A stretch of DNA of 64,000 bases from contig NZ_CP029551.1 in the NCBI RefSeq assembly GCF_003173735.1, positions 2,070,001 through 2,134,000 on the forward strand. Direction: 5' to 3'. Both the position numbers and the translations under genes were made by a program. The first letter of the stretch is position 1; each line of letters starts with the position of its first letter. A model generated the notes under the pieces. That model saw only the letters and a program-made list of their open reading frames with translations, was not told where the DNA came from and searched no databases. The DNA is from Methylobacterium radiodurans. GTDB taxonomy: Bacteria > Pseudomonadota > Alphaproteobacteria > Rhizobiales > Beijerinckiaceae. Below are positions 1 to 8,615 of this stretch, piece after piece.

Positions 1-493
1 CGCGCGGGCCGCCAACCACGGCGCTGTCGGCGGCGTTGCGGATGGCGAGGTGGCAGCCGTGGCGATCCGCCATCGCCGCGATGCGCGCGAGGGCGACGCC
101 GCGGATGCCGGCGAGGCCGAAGCCCTCGCCCGAGGCGGCATCCATCGCCTCGGCGCGGGCGGCGGCCAGGCGCAGCACCGCCTCGGGCGCCAGGCGGCCG
201 GCACAGCCCCAGGCGGCGAGATCACCGATGCTGTAGCCGGCCACGATCGTGCGCGCGGGCAGGGCGGGCGCGACCAGGCGCCAGCCCGCGAGCGCGGCGA
301 CGCAGCAGAGGATCTGGCCGGTGCGGTTGCCGTGCAGCGCCGCGTCCGGCCGGCGGACGAGATCGCGCGGGTCGGCCCCGAGGAGGGGCCGGGCGGCCTC
401 GAAGACGCCCTGAGCCTCGGGCGCCTCGGCGGTCAGAGCGAACATCTCCGGGTTCTGGCCACCCTGACCGGAGAGCAGGATCGCGAGGGTCAC
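1..493 (-). CDS. mdcH: Malonate decarboxylase epsilon subunit (malonyl-CoA:ACP transacylase), 3' end outside window
   Basis: This is the first 164 codons of a malonyl transacylase. It loads the MdcC acyl carrier protein with a malonyl group, so activating malonate decarboxylase. The N-terminus carries the acyltransferase GQGGQ motif at about residues 10-14, and the nucleophile elbow GYSIGD (GxSxG) lies near residue 98. The start is GTG at 493-491, overlapping the mdcB TGA stop as GTGA, which implies translational coupling. It is the last gene seen in the mdc operon. The C-terminal part, including the second catalytic histidine, is beyond the window edge. Confidence 0.9.
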   Translation of the reverse strand, partial: MTLAILLSGQGGQNPEMFALTAEAPEAQGVFEAARPLLGADPRDLVRRPDAALHGNRTGQILCCVAALAGWRLVAPALPARTIVAGYSIGDLAAWGCAGRLAPEAVLRLAAARAEAMDAASGEGFGLAGIRGVALARIAAMADRHGCHLAIRNAADSAVVGGPR

Positions 494-1533
494 GGATGGG
501 CCTCGACCGCGTCCACGAACAGCGTCATCGCGAGGAGGTCCGCCGCGCCGCCGGGGCTGAGGCGCCGGGCGACGAAGGCGCGGTGGAGCGCCTGCGCGCG
601 CGCGTACCACTCGTCCTGCGCAACGCCGCCTGCCGCATCGAAGCGGGCCGCCGCCTCGCGGGCGAAGCGGTAGCCCTCCGCGCCGCCCCGGTGCAGCAGG
701 TTGGTGTCCTCCAGGGCCGCGACCAGCGCGAGGCAGCAGCCGACCCGGGCGGCGTTAGCGTCGCCGGGCCGGAGGCGGCGCGCCCGCCGCAGCGCCGGCA
801 GGCCGATCCTGTAGAGGGTCGGGAAGCCCGCGGCCGCCTCGGCCGGCGCGCCGCCGACCGCGTGGCGCCGCCGGGCGCGGGCGCCGGGCGCGTGCAGGAG
901 TTCCGGCCCGTCGAGGATGCCCGCCGCGTGGCGTGTGCGGACATGGGCGCCGAGCGCGCCCGGTGCCGGCGGCCGCGCGCCGGCCCCGAGCGCGCCCGCG
1001 GCGGAGACGAGGAGGCCGAGCCCGAAGATCGCGCCCCGATGCGTGTTCACGCCCCCGGTCGCCGCCCGCATGGCGGCCTCGGCGTCGAGGCCGATCCGGC
1101 GCAGGGCCGCCATGTCGCGGCCGGCGGCGCCCGCACGAGCGAGCGCGGCGAAGTGGGGTTCGAGGGCGGCGGCGCTCGCCGCGAAGGTCGCCGCGTCCAT
1201 GTCGACGTGGCTGCCGCTGTCGATCCGGCTGACGAGGCCGGGCTTGGGGTAGGTGTCGAGTTCGAGCCGCAGGGCCGCGACGGCCCGGGCGGCGAGGGAG
1301 GCAGCGGGCGCCGCGGCCTCCCCTCTCCCTCGGTGGGGGAGAGTGCCCTGCACGGAAGGGGGGGCTGGGACGAGGTCCCGCAAGAGAGGCGCGGCGGCCC
1401 AGGCGAGGGCTCCGTCCTGCATGAAAGCCGCGCCTCCGCTGGAAGCGTCGCTCCCCTCTCCCGACCCCTGCTGACGCAGGGGCCACCCTCCCTCGCAGAG
1501 AGGGGAGGGCGAGGCAGGCGGCGCGCCCGTCAC
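490..1533 (-). CDS. mdcB: Triphosphoribosyl-dephospho-CoA synthase, with unusual repeat-derived N-terminus
   Basis: MdcB makes 2'-(5''-triphosphoribosyl)-3'-dephospho-CoA, precursor of the MdcC prosthetic group. The conserved signatures are present: LELDTYPKPGLVS near residue 92, GGVNTHRGAIFGLG near 160 and LEDTNLLHRGG near 270. The protein is 347 residues, about 60 more than usual. The extra part (about residues 8-72) is low-complexity and is encoded by a palindrome-ended element at about 1317-1511. Either the element sits in frame inside the N-terminus, or translation begins downstream of it. The ATG at 1533 overlaps the mdcG stop (ATGA), which favours the long form. The stop overlaps the mdcH start. 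Confidence 0.85.
   Translation of the reverse strand: MTGAPPASPSPLCEGGWPLRQQGSGEGSDASSGGAAFMQDGALAWAAAPLLRDLVPAPPSVQGTLPHRGRGEAAAPAASLAARAVAALRLELDTYPKPGLVSRIDSGSHVDMDAATFAASAAALEPHFAALARAGAAGRDMAALRRIGLDAEAAMRAATGGVNTHRGAIFGLGLLVSAAGALGAGARPPAPGALGAHVRTRHAAGILDGPELLHAPGARARRRHAVGGAPAEAAAGFPTLYRIGLPALRRARRLRPGDANAARVGCCLALVAALEDTNLLHRGGAEGYRFAREAAARFDAAGGVAQDEWYARAQALHRAFVARRLSPGGAADLLAMTLFVDAVEAHP
1315..1512. repeat. Palindrome-ended repetitive element inside the 5' part of mdcB
   Basis: The stretch begins with CTCCCCTCTCCCTCG and ends with CGCAGAGAGGGGAGGG, which are inverse complements over about 11 bases. The interior is GC-rich and translates in frame into low-complexity peptide. This is the structure of interspersed palindromic elements (MITE or RPE type) often found between genes in alphaproteobacteria. 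No second copy was seen in this window, so its repeat nature is inferred. Confidence 0.55.
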
Positions 1534-2180
1534 GCCGCCACCCGCGCCCGCAGCCCCGAGACGGCGCGCAGCTCCAGCCGGTCGCGGTGCTTGGCGAGCA
1601 CCGTGTCGCCCGCCTCATGCAGCTCGCGCCACTGGATGCCCGCCCCGTCCGCCAGGATCACCTCGCCGTCGATCCGCATCGGCGCGGTCTCGGCGATCCG
1701 GGCGAGCCCGGCGAGGAAGCCGGCGGGCAGGTCTGCGATCGGCCAGAGCAGGTCGAGGTCGGAGGTTGCGGAGAGATGGGCGAGCCCGGTGAGCGCCTGC
1801 CAGAGCAGGGCGCCGAAGGGGCACGGCACGAGGCCGTGCGCGGCGGCGAGAGCCAGAAGCGCGTCGAGCGTCGGCTGCCAGGCCTCCGGCGCCGTTCGCC
1901 GCACCTGCGCCAGGGTCGGCGCCGGCAGCGGGGTCAGAGCACGGGCGGGCAGGGCGAGACCGATGCGGCGCTTGCCCGCCGCCGGCGGCAGCGGAAGCCC
2001 GAGGGGCACCCACGCCCGATCCTCGCCCGGCCCGTAGCGGCGCACGATCAGCGGCCAGCCGCGGGCGGCCCAATCCGCCAGGTAGGGCGTGCCGTCGAGG
2101 TCGGGGCGCGTCCGCAGCAGGTCCGCGAAGGCCCGCGCGTCGGCCCGGACGAGGTCGTGGCGCCGCAAGGCCTCAGTCAC
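1530..2180 (-). CDS. mdcG: Phosphoribosyl-dephospho-CoA transferase (holo-ACP synthase of malonate decarboxylase)
   Basis: MdcG is the nucleotidyltransferase-type enzyme that attaches the triphosphoribosyl-dephospho-CoA group to a serine of MdcC. The 216-residue protein has the expected size. It carries the motif SATSDLDLLW at about residues 137-146, whose DxD aspartates match the metal-binding pair of this family. HDLVRAD is at the N-terminus. Its start overlaps the end of mdcE by 8 bases and its stop overlaps mdcB by 4 bases, so it is coupled on both sides. Confidence 0.9.
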   Translation of the reverse strand: MTEALRRHDLVRADARAFADLLRTRPDLDGTPYLADWAARGWPLIVRRYGPGEDRAWVPLGLPLPPAAGKRRIGLALPARALTPLPAPTLAQVRRTAPEAWQPTLDALLALAAAHGLVPCPFGALLWQALTGLAHLSATSDLDLLWPIADLPAGFLAGLARIAETAPMRIDGEVILADGAGIQWRELHEAGDTVLAKHRDRLELRAVSGLRARVAA

Positions 2181-2889
2181 GCCGGGCCTCGGCGGCGACC
2201 TGCGCGGCCACCGCCTGCGCCACCGGCCGGCCGCCCCGCTCGGAACCGAGGCGGTCGCGGGCGTCCTCTGCCGGGAGGTCGGCGATCAGGTCGCGGACCT
2301 GCGCGTCGAGCGGCCGGGTGGGATCGAGGACGGCGTGGACGGCGCCCGTCGCCACCATGTTGTCGAGGCCCGGCGCGAAGACCGGGGTCGACTTCGCCAT
2401 CTCCTGCAGCGTCGCGAGCGGCAGCTTGGTGACGCGCGCCACGGAGGGCAGGTCCATCACGCTCGGGTTCGCGCCGGGCAGCGCCGCGAGCACGCGGGTC
2501 GCGAGCGCCGTGGCGATGAAGGCGCCCGCCGCCGTGTGGCCGTAGAGCAGCCCGACCGTCGGGTGGCCGGAGCGGTCGGCGAGCAGCAGCGCCTTGGCCA
2601 GATGCGCGAGGCACTCGTTGAGGCCGAGCAGCTCGTCGCGGCGGCTCATGCGCTGGCTGTCGGAATCGACCAGCACCAGGATCGGGCCCTTCCGGCCCGC
2701 CCGCACCGCGTCGAGCACGGCGCGCGACAGCGCCAGCGCGCCCTCGATGCCGAGCGGCGTGTTGCCGTCGATCCCGATCACCGTGGCCTCGGCCCCGTCG
2801 AGGGGGCCGCTTCCGGTGGCGAGCCCCTCCGCGACCCGCACCCGATGGCCCTGCGGGAAGAGCGAGGCGAGAATCTCAGCGAGCGTCAT
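2173..2889 (-). CDS. mdcE: Malonate decarboxylase gamma subunit
   Basis: MdcE, with MdcD, forms the decarboxylase component that removes CO2 from malonyl-S-ACP to give acetyl-S-ACP. The 238-residue sequence starts MTLAEILASLFPQGH and contains GIDGNTPLGIEGALALS, LVDSDSQRMSRRDELLGLNE and LYGHTAAGAFIATALAT, all recognisable from the family. The ATG at 2889 overlaps the last 14 bases of mdcD. It has a crotonase/carboxyltransferase-type fold and is soluble. Confidence 0.92.
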   Translation of the reverse strand: MTLAEILASLFPQGHRVRVAEGLATGSGPLDGAEATVIGIDGNTPLGIEGALALSRAVLDAVRAGRKGPILVLVDSDSQRMSRRDELLGLNECLAHLAKALLLADRSGHPTVGLLYGHTAAGAFIATALATRVLAALPGANPSVMDLPSVARVTKLPLATLQEMAKSTPVFAPGLDNMVATGAVHAVLDPTRPLDAQVRDLIADLPAEDARDRLGSERGGRPVAQAVAAQVAAEARRD

Positions 2890-3805
2890 GGTGCGCCTCC
2901 GTCACCCGGGCGACCGTCTCGTCGAAGGCTGCCGTGGTCATGGCCGGCACGGCCTCCGGATCGTTGACGCCGAGCCGCGCCCAGATCTCGGTGGCGTCGC
3001 GGCAATCGCCGAAGCGCGCGATGCGCGCCTCCAGGCGGGCCTGCTCGGAATCCAGCGTCGCGAGGTCGAAGGCGGGCGCTCGGCCGATCAGGTCGAGGGC
3101 GGCGGCCCGGAAGGCCGCGACCGTGTCGTCGCTGTAGGCGTCGGCGCCTCCGATCAGCCGGCGATGCTTGCCGCCCATGGTGCGCCAGACCAGCGCCCGG
3201 TCGCGAGAGTCGAACTCCTCGGCGCCCCGGTTGGTCTCGATCACCTCCGGCCCCGAGACCGAGATGCGCCCGGCCTCCGAGACGGCGAGCCGCGAGCAGG
3301 TGCCGGCGATGAGGCCGCCGCCCCCGTAAGCTCCCGCCCGGCCGCCGACGAGGCCAATTACCGGCACGCCGGCCGCGCGCACCTGCGCGATCGCCCGCAT
3401 CGCCTCGGCGATGGCGGTCTCGCCGGCATTCGCCTCCTGCAGGCGCACGCCGCCGGTGTCGAACAGGATCAGCACCGCGGCGGGCCGCACGTCGAGGGCG
3501 GCGCGCAGCAGCCCGATCAGCTTGGCGCCGTGCACCTCGCCGAAGGCGCCGCCCATGAAGCGGCCCTCCTGGGCAGCGACGAGGACGGGCTTCCCGTCGA
3601 GCCGGGCACGGCCCACCACGATGCCGTCGTCGAAGGCGCGCGGCAGGTCGAAGAGCGGCAGGTGCGGGCTCATCCGCCGCTCGGTCGGCCCCATGAACTC
3701 CGTGAAGCTGCCCGGATCGGTGAGCGCCAGGACGCGCTGGCGCGCGGTGGCCTCGTACCAGCTCAGCGCCTGCGGGTCGGCGCCCGCGGCCGTCGGTGCA
3801 GCCAT
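2876..3805 (-). CDS. mdcD: Malonate decarboxylase beta subunit
   Basis: This is the partner of MdcE in malonyl-S-ACP decarboxylation. It is 309 residues from the chosen start (MAAPTAAGAD). Family landmarks include FMGPTERRMSPHLPLFDLP near residue 35, LFDTGGVRLQEANAGE near 115 and VGGRAGAYGGGGLIAGTCS near 150. The frame is open further upstream, but that part overlaps mdcC. The ATG at 3805, directly after the mdcC stop at 3808, gives the normal length. It belongs to the carboxyltransferase (crotonase) superfamily. Confidence 0.92.
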   Translation of the reverse strand: MAAPTAAGADPQALSWYEATARQRVLALTDPGSFTEFMGPTERRMSPHLPLFDLPRAFDDGIVVGRARLDGKPVLVAAQEGRFMGGAFGEVHGAKLIGLLRAALDVRPAAVLILFDTGGVRLQEANAGETAIAEAMRAIAQVRAAGVPVIGLVGGRAGAYGGGGLIAGTCSRLAVSEAGRISVSGPEVIETNRGAEEFDSRDRALVWRTMGGKHRRLIGGADAYSDDTVAAFRAAALDLIGRAPAFDLATLDSEQARLEARIARFGDCRDATEIWARLGVNDPEAVPAMTTAAFDETVARVTEAHHDAR

Positions 3806-3807
3806 GA

Positions 3808-4116
3808 TCAGGCCTCCATCAGCCGGGCGCCCTGGAGCAGGCGCAGGGACACGGTGTCGGGGCGCGCGCCCCCGTCGTTGATGCTGATGCGGATGCCGCC
3901 GGGCTGCGCGCGGGCGACGAAATCGGCCACCACCGCCTCCCAGACCGGCCCGTAGCCGGCGATCGGCGTCTCGATCGCGACCTCGCATGTGTCGGGCGGT
4001 AGCACCCGCTCCAGCAGGATCTCGAGGTTGCCGGAGGCGACCACGCCCGTGATGGCGCTGGGCGCCGTGCCGGCGAGCGGCTTGCCCGTGGTGTGGCGGA
4101 AGGTCAGGGATTCCAT
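3808..4116 (-). CDS. mdcC: Malonate decarboxylase acyl carrier protein (delta subunit)
   Basis: This 102-residue carrier protein bears the phosphoribosyl-dephospho-CoA group. The sequence begins MESLTFRHTTGKP. Ser28 in GVVASGNLE is the likely attachment serine by comparison with the family. The C-terminal half has GGIRISINDGGARPDTVSLRL. The frame is open further upstream, but that part is antisense-like; the ATG at 4116 gives the family length and follows mdcA after 7 bases. Confidence 0.92.
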   Translation of the reverse strand: MESLTFRHTTGKPLAGTAPSAITGVVASGNLEILLERVLPPDTCEVAIETPIAGYGPVWEAVVADFVARAQPGGIRISINDGGARPDTVSLRLLQGARLMEA

Positions 4117-4123
4117 GGCGGCC

Positions 4124-5770
4124 TCACCAGTTCCGGAACTTGGCCGGCGGCTCGTAGAGCCCGCCCGACCAGTGCACGAGGTCCTTGATCGATTTCGCCG
4201 CAAGCAGCGCCCGGTCGGCGTCGAGCGGTTCGATGCCGAGATCCTCCGGCCGGCGCACGATGCCGCGGGCGCGCAGGTCCTCGACCTTGGCCCGGTCGCG
4301 CCCGCGCCCAATCTCGGTGTACCCCGCAACCCCGCGGATCGCCTGCTCGCGCTCGTCGGCGTCGCGGCAGAGGAGGAGGTTGGCGATGCCCTCCTCGGTG
4401 ACGATGTGCGTGACGTCGTCGGCGTAGATCATCACGGGCGCCAGTTCGAGGCCGGTCTTCCGCGCCAGCTCCATCGCGTCGAGGCGCTCGACGAAGGTCG
4501 GCACCAGCTTGTCGCCGAAGGTCTCGACGAGCTGCACGACGAGCTTGCGCCCGCGCATCAGCATCGGGTCTCCCGTGACCTGCGCCTCCCGCCCCGCCTT
4601 CATCCAGGTGTCGGAAGGGTGGCGCCGCCCGTGCGGATCGGAGCCCATGTTGGGCGCGCCGCCGAAGCCCGCCACCCGGTTCTGGGTCACGGTCGAGGAA
4701 TGGCCCATTAGGTCGATCTGCAGCGTCGAGCCGATGAAGAGATCGCAGGCGTAGAGTCCCGCCGTCTGGCAGAAGGCCCGGTTCGAGCGCAAAGATCCGT
4801 CGCGTCCCGTGAAGAAGATGTCCGGCCGCGCGCGGATGTAGCGGTCCATGCCGACCTCTGAGCCGAAGCAGTGGACCTGTTGCACCCAGCCCGACTCGAT
4901 CGCCGGGATCAGGGTGGGGTGTGGGTTCAGCGCCCAGTGCGTGGCGATCCTGCCCTTGAGGCCCAGCCGCTCGCCGTAGGTCGGCAGCAGGAGTTCGATC
5001 GCCGCCGTGCCGAAGCCGATGCCGTGGTTGAGGCGGCGGATGCCGTACTCCGCGTAGATGCCCTTGATCGCCATCATGGCCATCAGGACCTGCGTCTCGG
5101 TCATCGCGGCCGGATCGCGGGTGAAGAGCGGCTCGACGTAGAAGGGCCTGTCCGCCGCGACCACGAAGTCGATCCGGTCGCCCGGGATGTCGATGCGGGG
5201 CACGTGATCCACGATCTCGTTGACCTGCGCGATCACGACGCCGTTCTTGAAGGCGGTGGCCTCGACCACCGTGGGCGTGTCCTCGGTATTCGGGCCCGTG
5301 TAGAGGTTGCCCTCCCGGTCGGCCGAGACGCCCGCGATCAGCGCCACGTTCGGCGTCAGGTCCACGAAGTAGCGGGCGAACAGCTCCAGATAGGTGTGGA
5401 CCGCCCCCAGCTCGATCTGCCCGCCGTACAGCATCCGGGCAATGCGCGCGCCCTGCGGCCCCGAATAGGAGTAGTCGAGCCGCCGCGCGATGCCGGTCTC
5501 GAACACGTCGAGATGCTCGGGCAGCACGATGCCCGACTGCACCATGTGCAGGTCGTGGACCTTGCTGGAGTCACAGGCCGCGAGCGCGCGGGCCAGGCAG
5601 TCGGCCTGTTTCTGGTTGTCGCCCTCCAGGCAGACCCGGTCGCCGGGGCGCAGCACCGCTTCCAGCAGCTCGACGGCACGCGTGGCCGGCACCACCTTGC
5701 CGTCCGCGCAGGCGTGCCCGGCCGCGATCCGCTCCTCGCGGAGCCTCGCCTCGCTGCGCCAATCGATCAT
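4124..5770 (-). CDS. mdcA: Malonate decarboxylase alpha subunit (acetyl-S-ACP:malonate ACP transferase)
   Basis: MdcA swaps acetyl for malonyl on MdcC, regenerating malonyl-S-ACP each cycle. It has a CoA-transferase type fold. The 548-residue form starts MIDWRSEARLREER at 5770 with an AGGG about 10 bases upstream; an in-frame start at 5794 is possible but less typical. Landmarks are LEGDNQKQADCLARAL near residue 50, HMVQSGIVLPEHL and GFGTAAIELLLPTYGERLGLKG. It is the first gene of the operon and is divergent from the GntR regulator. Confidence 0.92.
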   Translation of the reverse strand: MIDWRSEARLREERIAAGHACADGKVVPATRAVELLEAVLRPGDRVCLEGDNQKQADCLARALAACDSSKVHDLHMVQSGIVLPEHLDVFETGIARRLDYSYSGPQGARIARMLYGGQIELGAVHTYLELFARYFVDLTPNVALIAGVSADREGNLYTGPNTEDTPTVVEATAFKNGVVIAQVNEIVDHVPRIDIPGDRIDFVVAADRPFYVEPLFTRDPAAMTETQVLMAMMAIKGIYAEYGIRRLNHGIGFGTAAIELLLPTYGERLGLKGRIATHWALNPHPTLIPAIESGWVQQVHCFGSEVGMDRYIRARPDIFFTGRDGSLRSNRAFCQTAGLYACDLFIGSTLQIDLMGHSSTVTQNRVAGFGGAPNMGSDPHGRRHPSDTWMKAGREAQVTGDPMLMRGRKLVVQLVETFGDKLVPTFVERLDAMELARKTGLELAPVMIYADDVTHIVTEEGIANLLLCRDADEREQAIRGVAGYTEIGRGRDRAKVEDLRARGIVRRPEDLGIEPLDADRALLAAKSIKDLVHWSGGLYEPPAKFRNW

Positions 5771-5818
5771 CGAAGATTGCCCTGCATCTCGCATTCGCAG
5801 CGAGCGTAAACCGATGTC

Positions 5819-5861
5819 TGTGCATTCACAATGACCAGATCAGCGGTTATCGGTATTCACA
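5819..5861. promoter_or_regulatory. Putative GntR operator region in the mdcA-gntR intergenic space
   Basis: The space between the divergent genes holds the dyad TGTG-N4-CACA at 5819-5830. A related half, GTATTCACA, lies at 5853-5861, so the core ATTCACA occurs twice, 31 bases apart. FCD-type GntR regulators bind short dyads of this kind, so autoregulation and control of mdcA are plausible. The assignment is inference from position and symmetry. Confidence 0.45.
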
Positions 5862-5903
5862 GGGGCTTGCCGCCCGAGTCGTCCAGGCCGATAGGAGGAA
5901 AGC

Positions 5904-6566
5904 ATGGAGTGCGCCGGTGCCGAGGAGCGCGGCCTGATCTCGGACAGGATCCGGAACGCACTCACCGACGCGATCGCCTCCGGCGACCTCGCGGCCGGGA
6001 CCGCCCTCGACGAGCAGGAGCTGGCCGACCGCTTCGGCGCCTCGCGCACCCCCGTGCGCGACGCCCTGCGCCAGCTCGCCTTCAACGGCCTCGTCGAGAT
6101 GCGACCGCGCAAGGGCGCGGTGGTGACGCCCATGACGTCGGAGCGCGTCACCGAGATGTTCGAGACCACTGCCGAGTTCGAGGCCATGTGCGCCCGGCTC
6201 GCCACCTACCGGATGACGCTCCTGGAGCGCGGCCGGCTGATGGAGCTGCACGAGCACGCCGCGCAGATGATCGCGCGCGGCGATCTCGACGCTTACGATG
6301 CCCACAACCTCGTCTTCCACGAGACGCTCTACGGGGCGACCCACAACGGCTTCATGGCCGAGCAGGCGCTGGCCCTGCGCATGCGGCTCGTCGCCTTCCG
6401 CCGGACGCAGCTGCGCCAGGACGCCCGCATGGCGCGCTCGCACGCCGAGCACGGCGAGATCCTGGCCGCGATGGCCGAGGGCGACGGCGAGGCCGCGGCC
6501 CGCCGCATGCGCGCCCACATGCTCAACGCCGCGAACGCCCTCAGCCGCTGGATCGCCGAGCATTGA
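5904..6566 (+). CDS. GntR-family (FCD subfamily) transcriptional regulator, likely of malonate genes
   Basis: This 220-residue protein has an N-terminal winged helix (about residues 10-75: LADRFGASRTPVRDALRQL, then NGLVEMRPRKGAVV) and a C-terminal all-helical FCD ligand domain (about 85-215). The FCD domain carries a histidine and acidic metal/ligand set (D..NLVFHETLY near 130, H..EHGEIL near 190). An excellent ribosome site, AGGAGG, precedes the ATG. It is divergent from mdcA. Regulators of mdc/mat clusters are often of this family, so malonate or malonyl-CoA sensing is a reasonable inference. Confidence 0.8.
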   Translation: MECAGAEERGLISDRIRNALTDAIASGDLAAGTALDEQELADRFGASRTPVRDALRQLAFNGLVEMRPRKGAVVTPMTSERVTEMFETTAEFEAMCARLATYRMTLLERGRLMELHEHAAQMIARGDLDAYDAHNLVFHETLYGATHNGFMAEQALALRMRLVAFRRTQLRQDARMARSHAEHGEILAAMAEGDGEAAARRMRAHMLNAANALSRWIAEH

Positions 6567-6643
6567 GCGACGCGGTTTCCCCGCACCCGGGATCCGCTCT
6601 AAACCCGTCGCCAGACACGCAGCCGCCACGGGCTCGATCGCCG

Positions 6644-8059
6644 ATGACCGCACACGCTCCCGTTCCACTGACCCGGCCGACGCCGGATGCACTCGCCGCC
6701 GTCGTCGCCGGCTTGGCGGAGCGCTTTGGCACCCGCCTCTCCACGGCCGAGGCCCTGCGGGCGCAGCACGCCAGCACGCTCACCTGGGCACCGAGCCAGC
6801 CGCCGGATGCCGTCGTCTTCCCCCACACGACCGAGGAGGTGCAGACGATCGTGCGGCTCTGCGCGGAGCACCGCGTGCCGGTGATCCCGTTCGGCACCGG
6901 CTCCTCGCTGGAGGGCCACGTCAACGCGCCCCTCGGCGGGATCAGCGTCGATCTGTCGGGCATGAACCGGATCCTCGCGGTCCATACCGAGGATCTCGAC
7001 TGCGTGGTCGAGGCGGGGCTCACCCGCAAGGCGCTGAACCTGAGCCTGCGCGACCAGGGCCTGTTCTTCCCGATCGATCCCGGCGCCGACGCCTCCTTCG
7101 GCGGCATGGCCTCGACGCGGGCGTCTGGCACCAACGCGGTCCGCTACGGCACGATGCGCGACGCGGTGCTCGGCCTCACCGCCGTCCTGCCGGGCGGCGA
7201 GATCGTGCGCACCGGCAGCCGCGCCCGGAAGTCGGCGGCGGGCTACGACCTCACCCGCCTCCTCGTCGGCGCCGAGGGCACGCTCGGCATCATCACGGAG
7301 CTGAGCTTGCGCCTCAGCGGCATCCCGGAGGCGACGGCCGCCGGGCACTGCTCCTTCCCGAGCGTGAAGGCGGCCTGCGACGCCACCATCCTGACGATCC
7401 AGTCCGGCCTGCCGGTCGCCCGCATCGAGTTGCTCGACGCCGTGCAGGTGCGGGCCAGCAACGCCTACTCCAAGCTCGCCCTGCCCGAGACCCCGCTGCT
7501 GCTGGTCGAGTTCCACGGCACCGAGGCATCGGTGCGCGAGCAGGCCGAGCGTTTCGGCGAGATCGCGGCCGGCGAGGGCGGCGGCGCCTTCGCTTGGGCG
7601 ACCGAGGCCGAGGCGCGCACGCGCCTCTGGCAGGCGCGCCACGACGCCTACTGGGCGGCGCTCGGGCTGCGCCCCGGCGCGCGGGCGGTCGCGACCGATG
7701 TCTGCGTGCCGATCTCGCGGCTGGCCGACTGCGTCGCCGAGACCCAGCGCGACATCGTGGCGAGCGGGCTGCTCGCGCCGATCGTCGGCCATGTCGGCGA
7801 CGGCAATTTCCACGCCCAGCTGCTGGTCGACCCGGAGGACACGGCCGAGGTCGCCCGCGCCACCGGGTTCATCGACCGCCTCGTCGCCCGCGCGCTCGCG
7901 ATGGAGGGCACCTGCACAGGCGAGCACGGTGTCGGCCAGAAGAAGATGCGCTTCCTCGAAGCCGAGCACGGGGCCGACGCGCTCGCCGCGATGCGCGCCC
8001 TGAAGCGCGCGCTAGACCCGCTGGGGATCATGAACCCGGGCAAGATGCTGGCGGCCTGA
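6644..8059 (+). CDS. FAD-linked oxidase of the GlcD/D-lactate dehydrogenase type
   Basis: The 471-residue flavoprotein has an N-terminal FAD_binding_4 domain (about residues 50-190: PHTTEEVQTIVRLC, then IPFGTGSSLEGHV and GGMASTRASGTNAVRYG) and a C-terminal FAD-oxidase domain ending HVGDGNFHAQLL, GTCTGEHGVGQKK and LDPLGIMNPGKM. This arrangement oxidises 2-hydroxy acids such as D-lactate or glycolate and passes electrons to quinone or cytochrome c. The chosen ATG at 6644 gives MTAHAPVPL and the normal length; the upstream frame overlaps gntR. The substrate cannot be fixed from sequence alone. It follows gntR by 77 bases. Confidence 0.85.
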   Translation: MTAHAPVPLTRPTPDALAAVVAGLAERFGTRLSTAEALRAQHASTLTWAPSQPPDAVVFPHTTEEVQTIVRLCAEHRVPVIPFGTGSSLEGHVNAPLGGISVDLSGMNRILAVHTEDLDCVVEAGLTRKALNLSLRDQGLFFPIDPGADASFGGMASTRASGTNAVRYGTMRDAVLGLTAVLPGGEIVRTGSRARKSAAGYDLTRLLVGAEGTLGIITELSLRLSGIPEATAAGHCSFPSVKAACDATILTIQSGLPVARIELLDAVQVRASNAYSKLALPETPLLLVEFHGTEASVREQAERFGEIAAGEGGGAFAWATEAEARTRLWQARHDAYWAALGLRPGARAVATDVCVPISRLADCVAETQRDIVASGLLAPIVGHVGDGNFHAQLLVDPEDTAEVARATGFIDRLVARALAMEGTCTGEHGVGQKKMRFLEAEHGADALAAMRALKRALDPLGIMNPGKMLAA

Positions 8060-8141
8060 AGCCTTCGGCATTCGGGAAGTATCGACCCCTGGACGCGATG
8101 CGTGGCCGGCCTCCGCCGACGCCTCGGACGCGCCGCTCGCC

Positions 8142-8615
8142 TCAGTCGTTGGCGCCGAGGCTCTCGATCAGGTGATTGAGGTCGGTGCGCAACGCCCGCA
8201 CCTCCGGTTCGCTGAGCGCGAGCTGGCACATCACGCTCTCGCGCACCACAGCGGCCTCGCTGCGCAGCGCGCGCCCCGCCGGCGTGAGCGCGATCTCGAC
8301 CTCGCGCTCGTCCGACTGGCGCCGGCTGCGCAGCAGGAGGCCCGCGCCTTCGAGGCGCTTGAGCACCGGCGTCAGGGTTCCGGAATCCAGCCGCAGGCGC
8401 CGCCCGATCTCCGAGACGGTCACGCGGTCCTGCTCCCACAGGACGAGAAGCACGAGATATTGCGGATAGGTCAGTCCGATGCGCTCCAGGAGCGGCCGAT
8501 AGGCCTTCGTCATGCGGTGGGCGGCCGCGTAGAGCGCGTAGCAGAGCTGGTTGTCGAGCAGCAGCGGATCGTGCCCCGGGGCCGCCTCTTCCAATCTGTC
8601 GCCGACAAGCACCAT
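8142..8615 (-). CDS. MarR-family regulator, OhrR-like (organic peroxide sensor)
   Basis: This 157-residue winged-helix protein has the OhrR signature [24 protein letters not shown] near residues 21-44; Cys25 in LCYALY aligns with the peroxide-sensing cysteine of Ohr[16 protein letters not shown] follows, then the wing [19 protein letters not shown]. Oxidation of that cysteine releases DNA in the known family. The usual partner, an Ohr/OsmC peroxidase, is about 0.6 kb upstream (9204-9677). The product is cytoplasmic. Confidence 0.8.
   Translation of the reverse strand: MVLVGDRLEEAAPGHDPLLLDNQLCYALYAAAHRMTKAYRPLLERIGLTYPQYLVLLVLWEQDRVTVSEIGRRLRLDSGTLTPVLKRLEGAGLLLRSRRQSDEREVEIALTPAGRALRSEAAVVRESVMCQLALSEPEVRALRTDLNHLIESLGAND

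Noticed and set aside
6599..7969. Minus-strand open frame of about 450 codons opposite the FAD-linked oxidase
   Set aside because: The plus strand has unmistakable FAD oxidase motifs; the minus reading is low-complexity.
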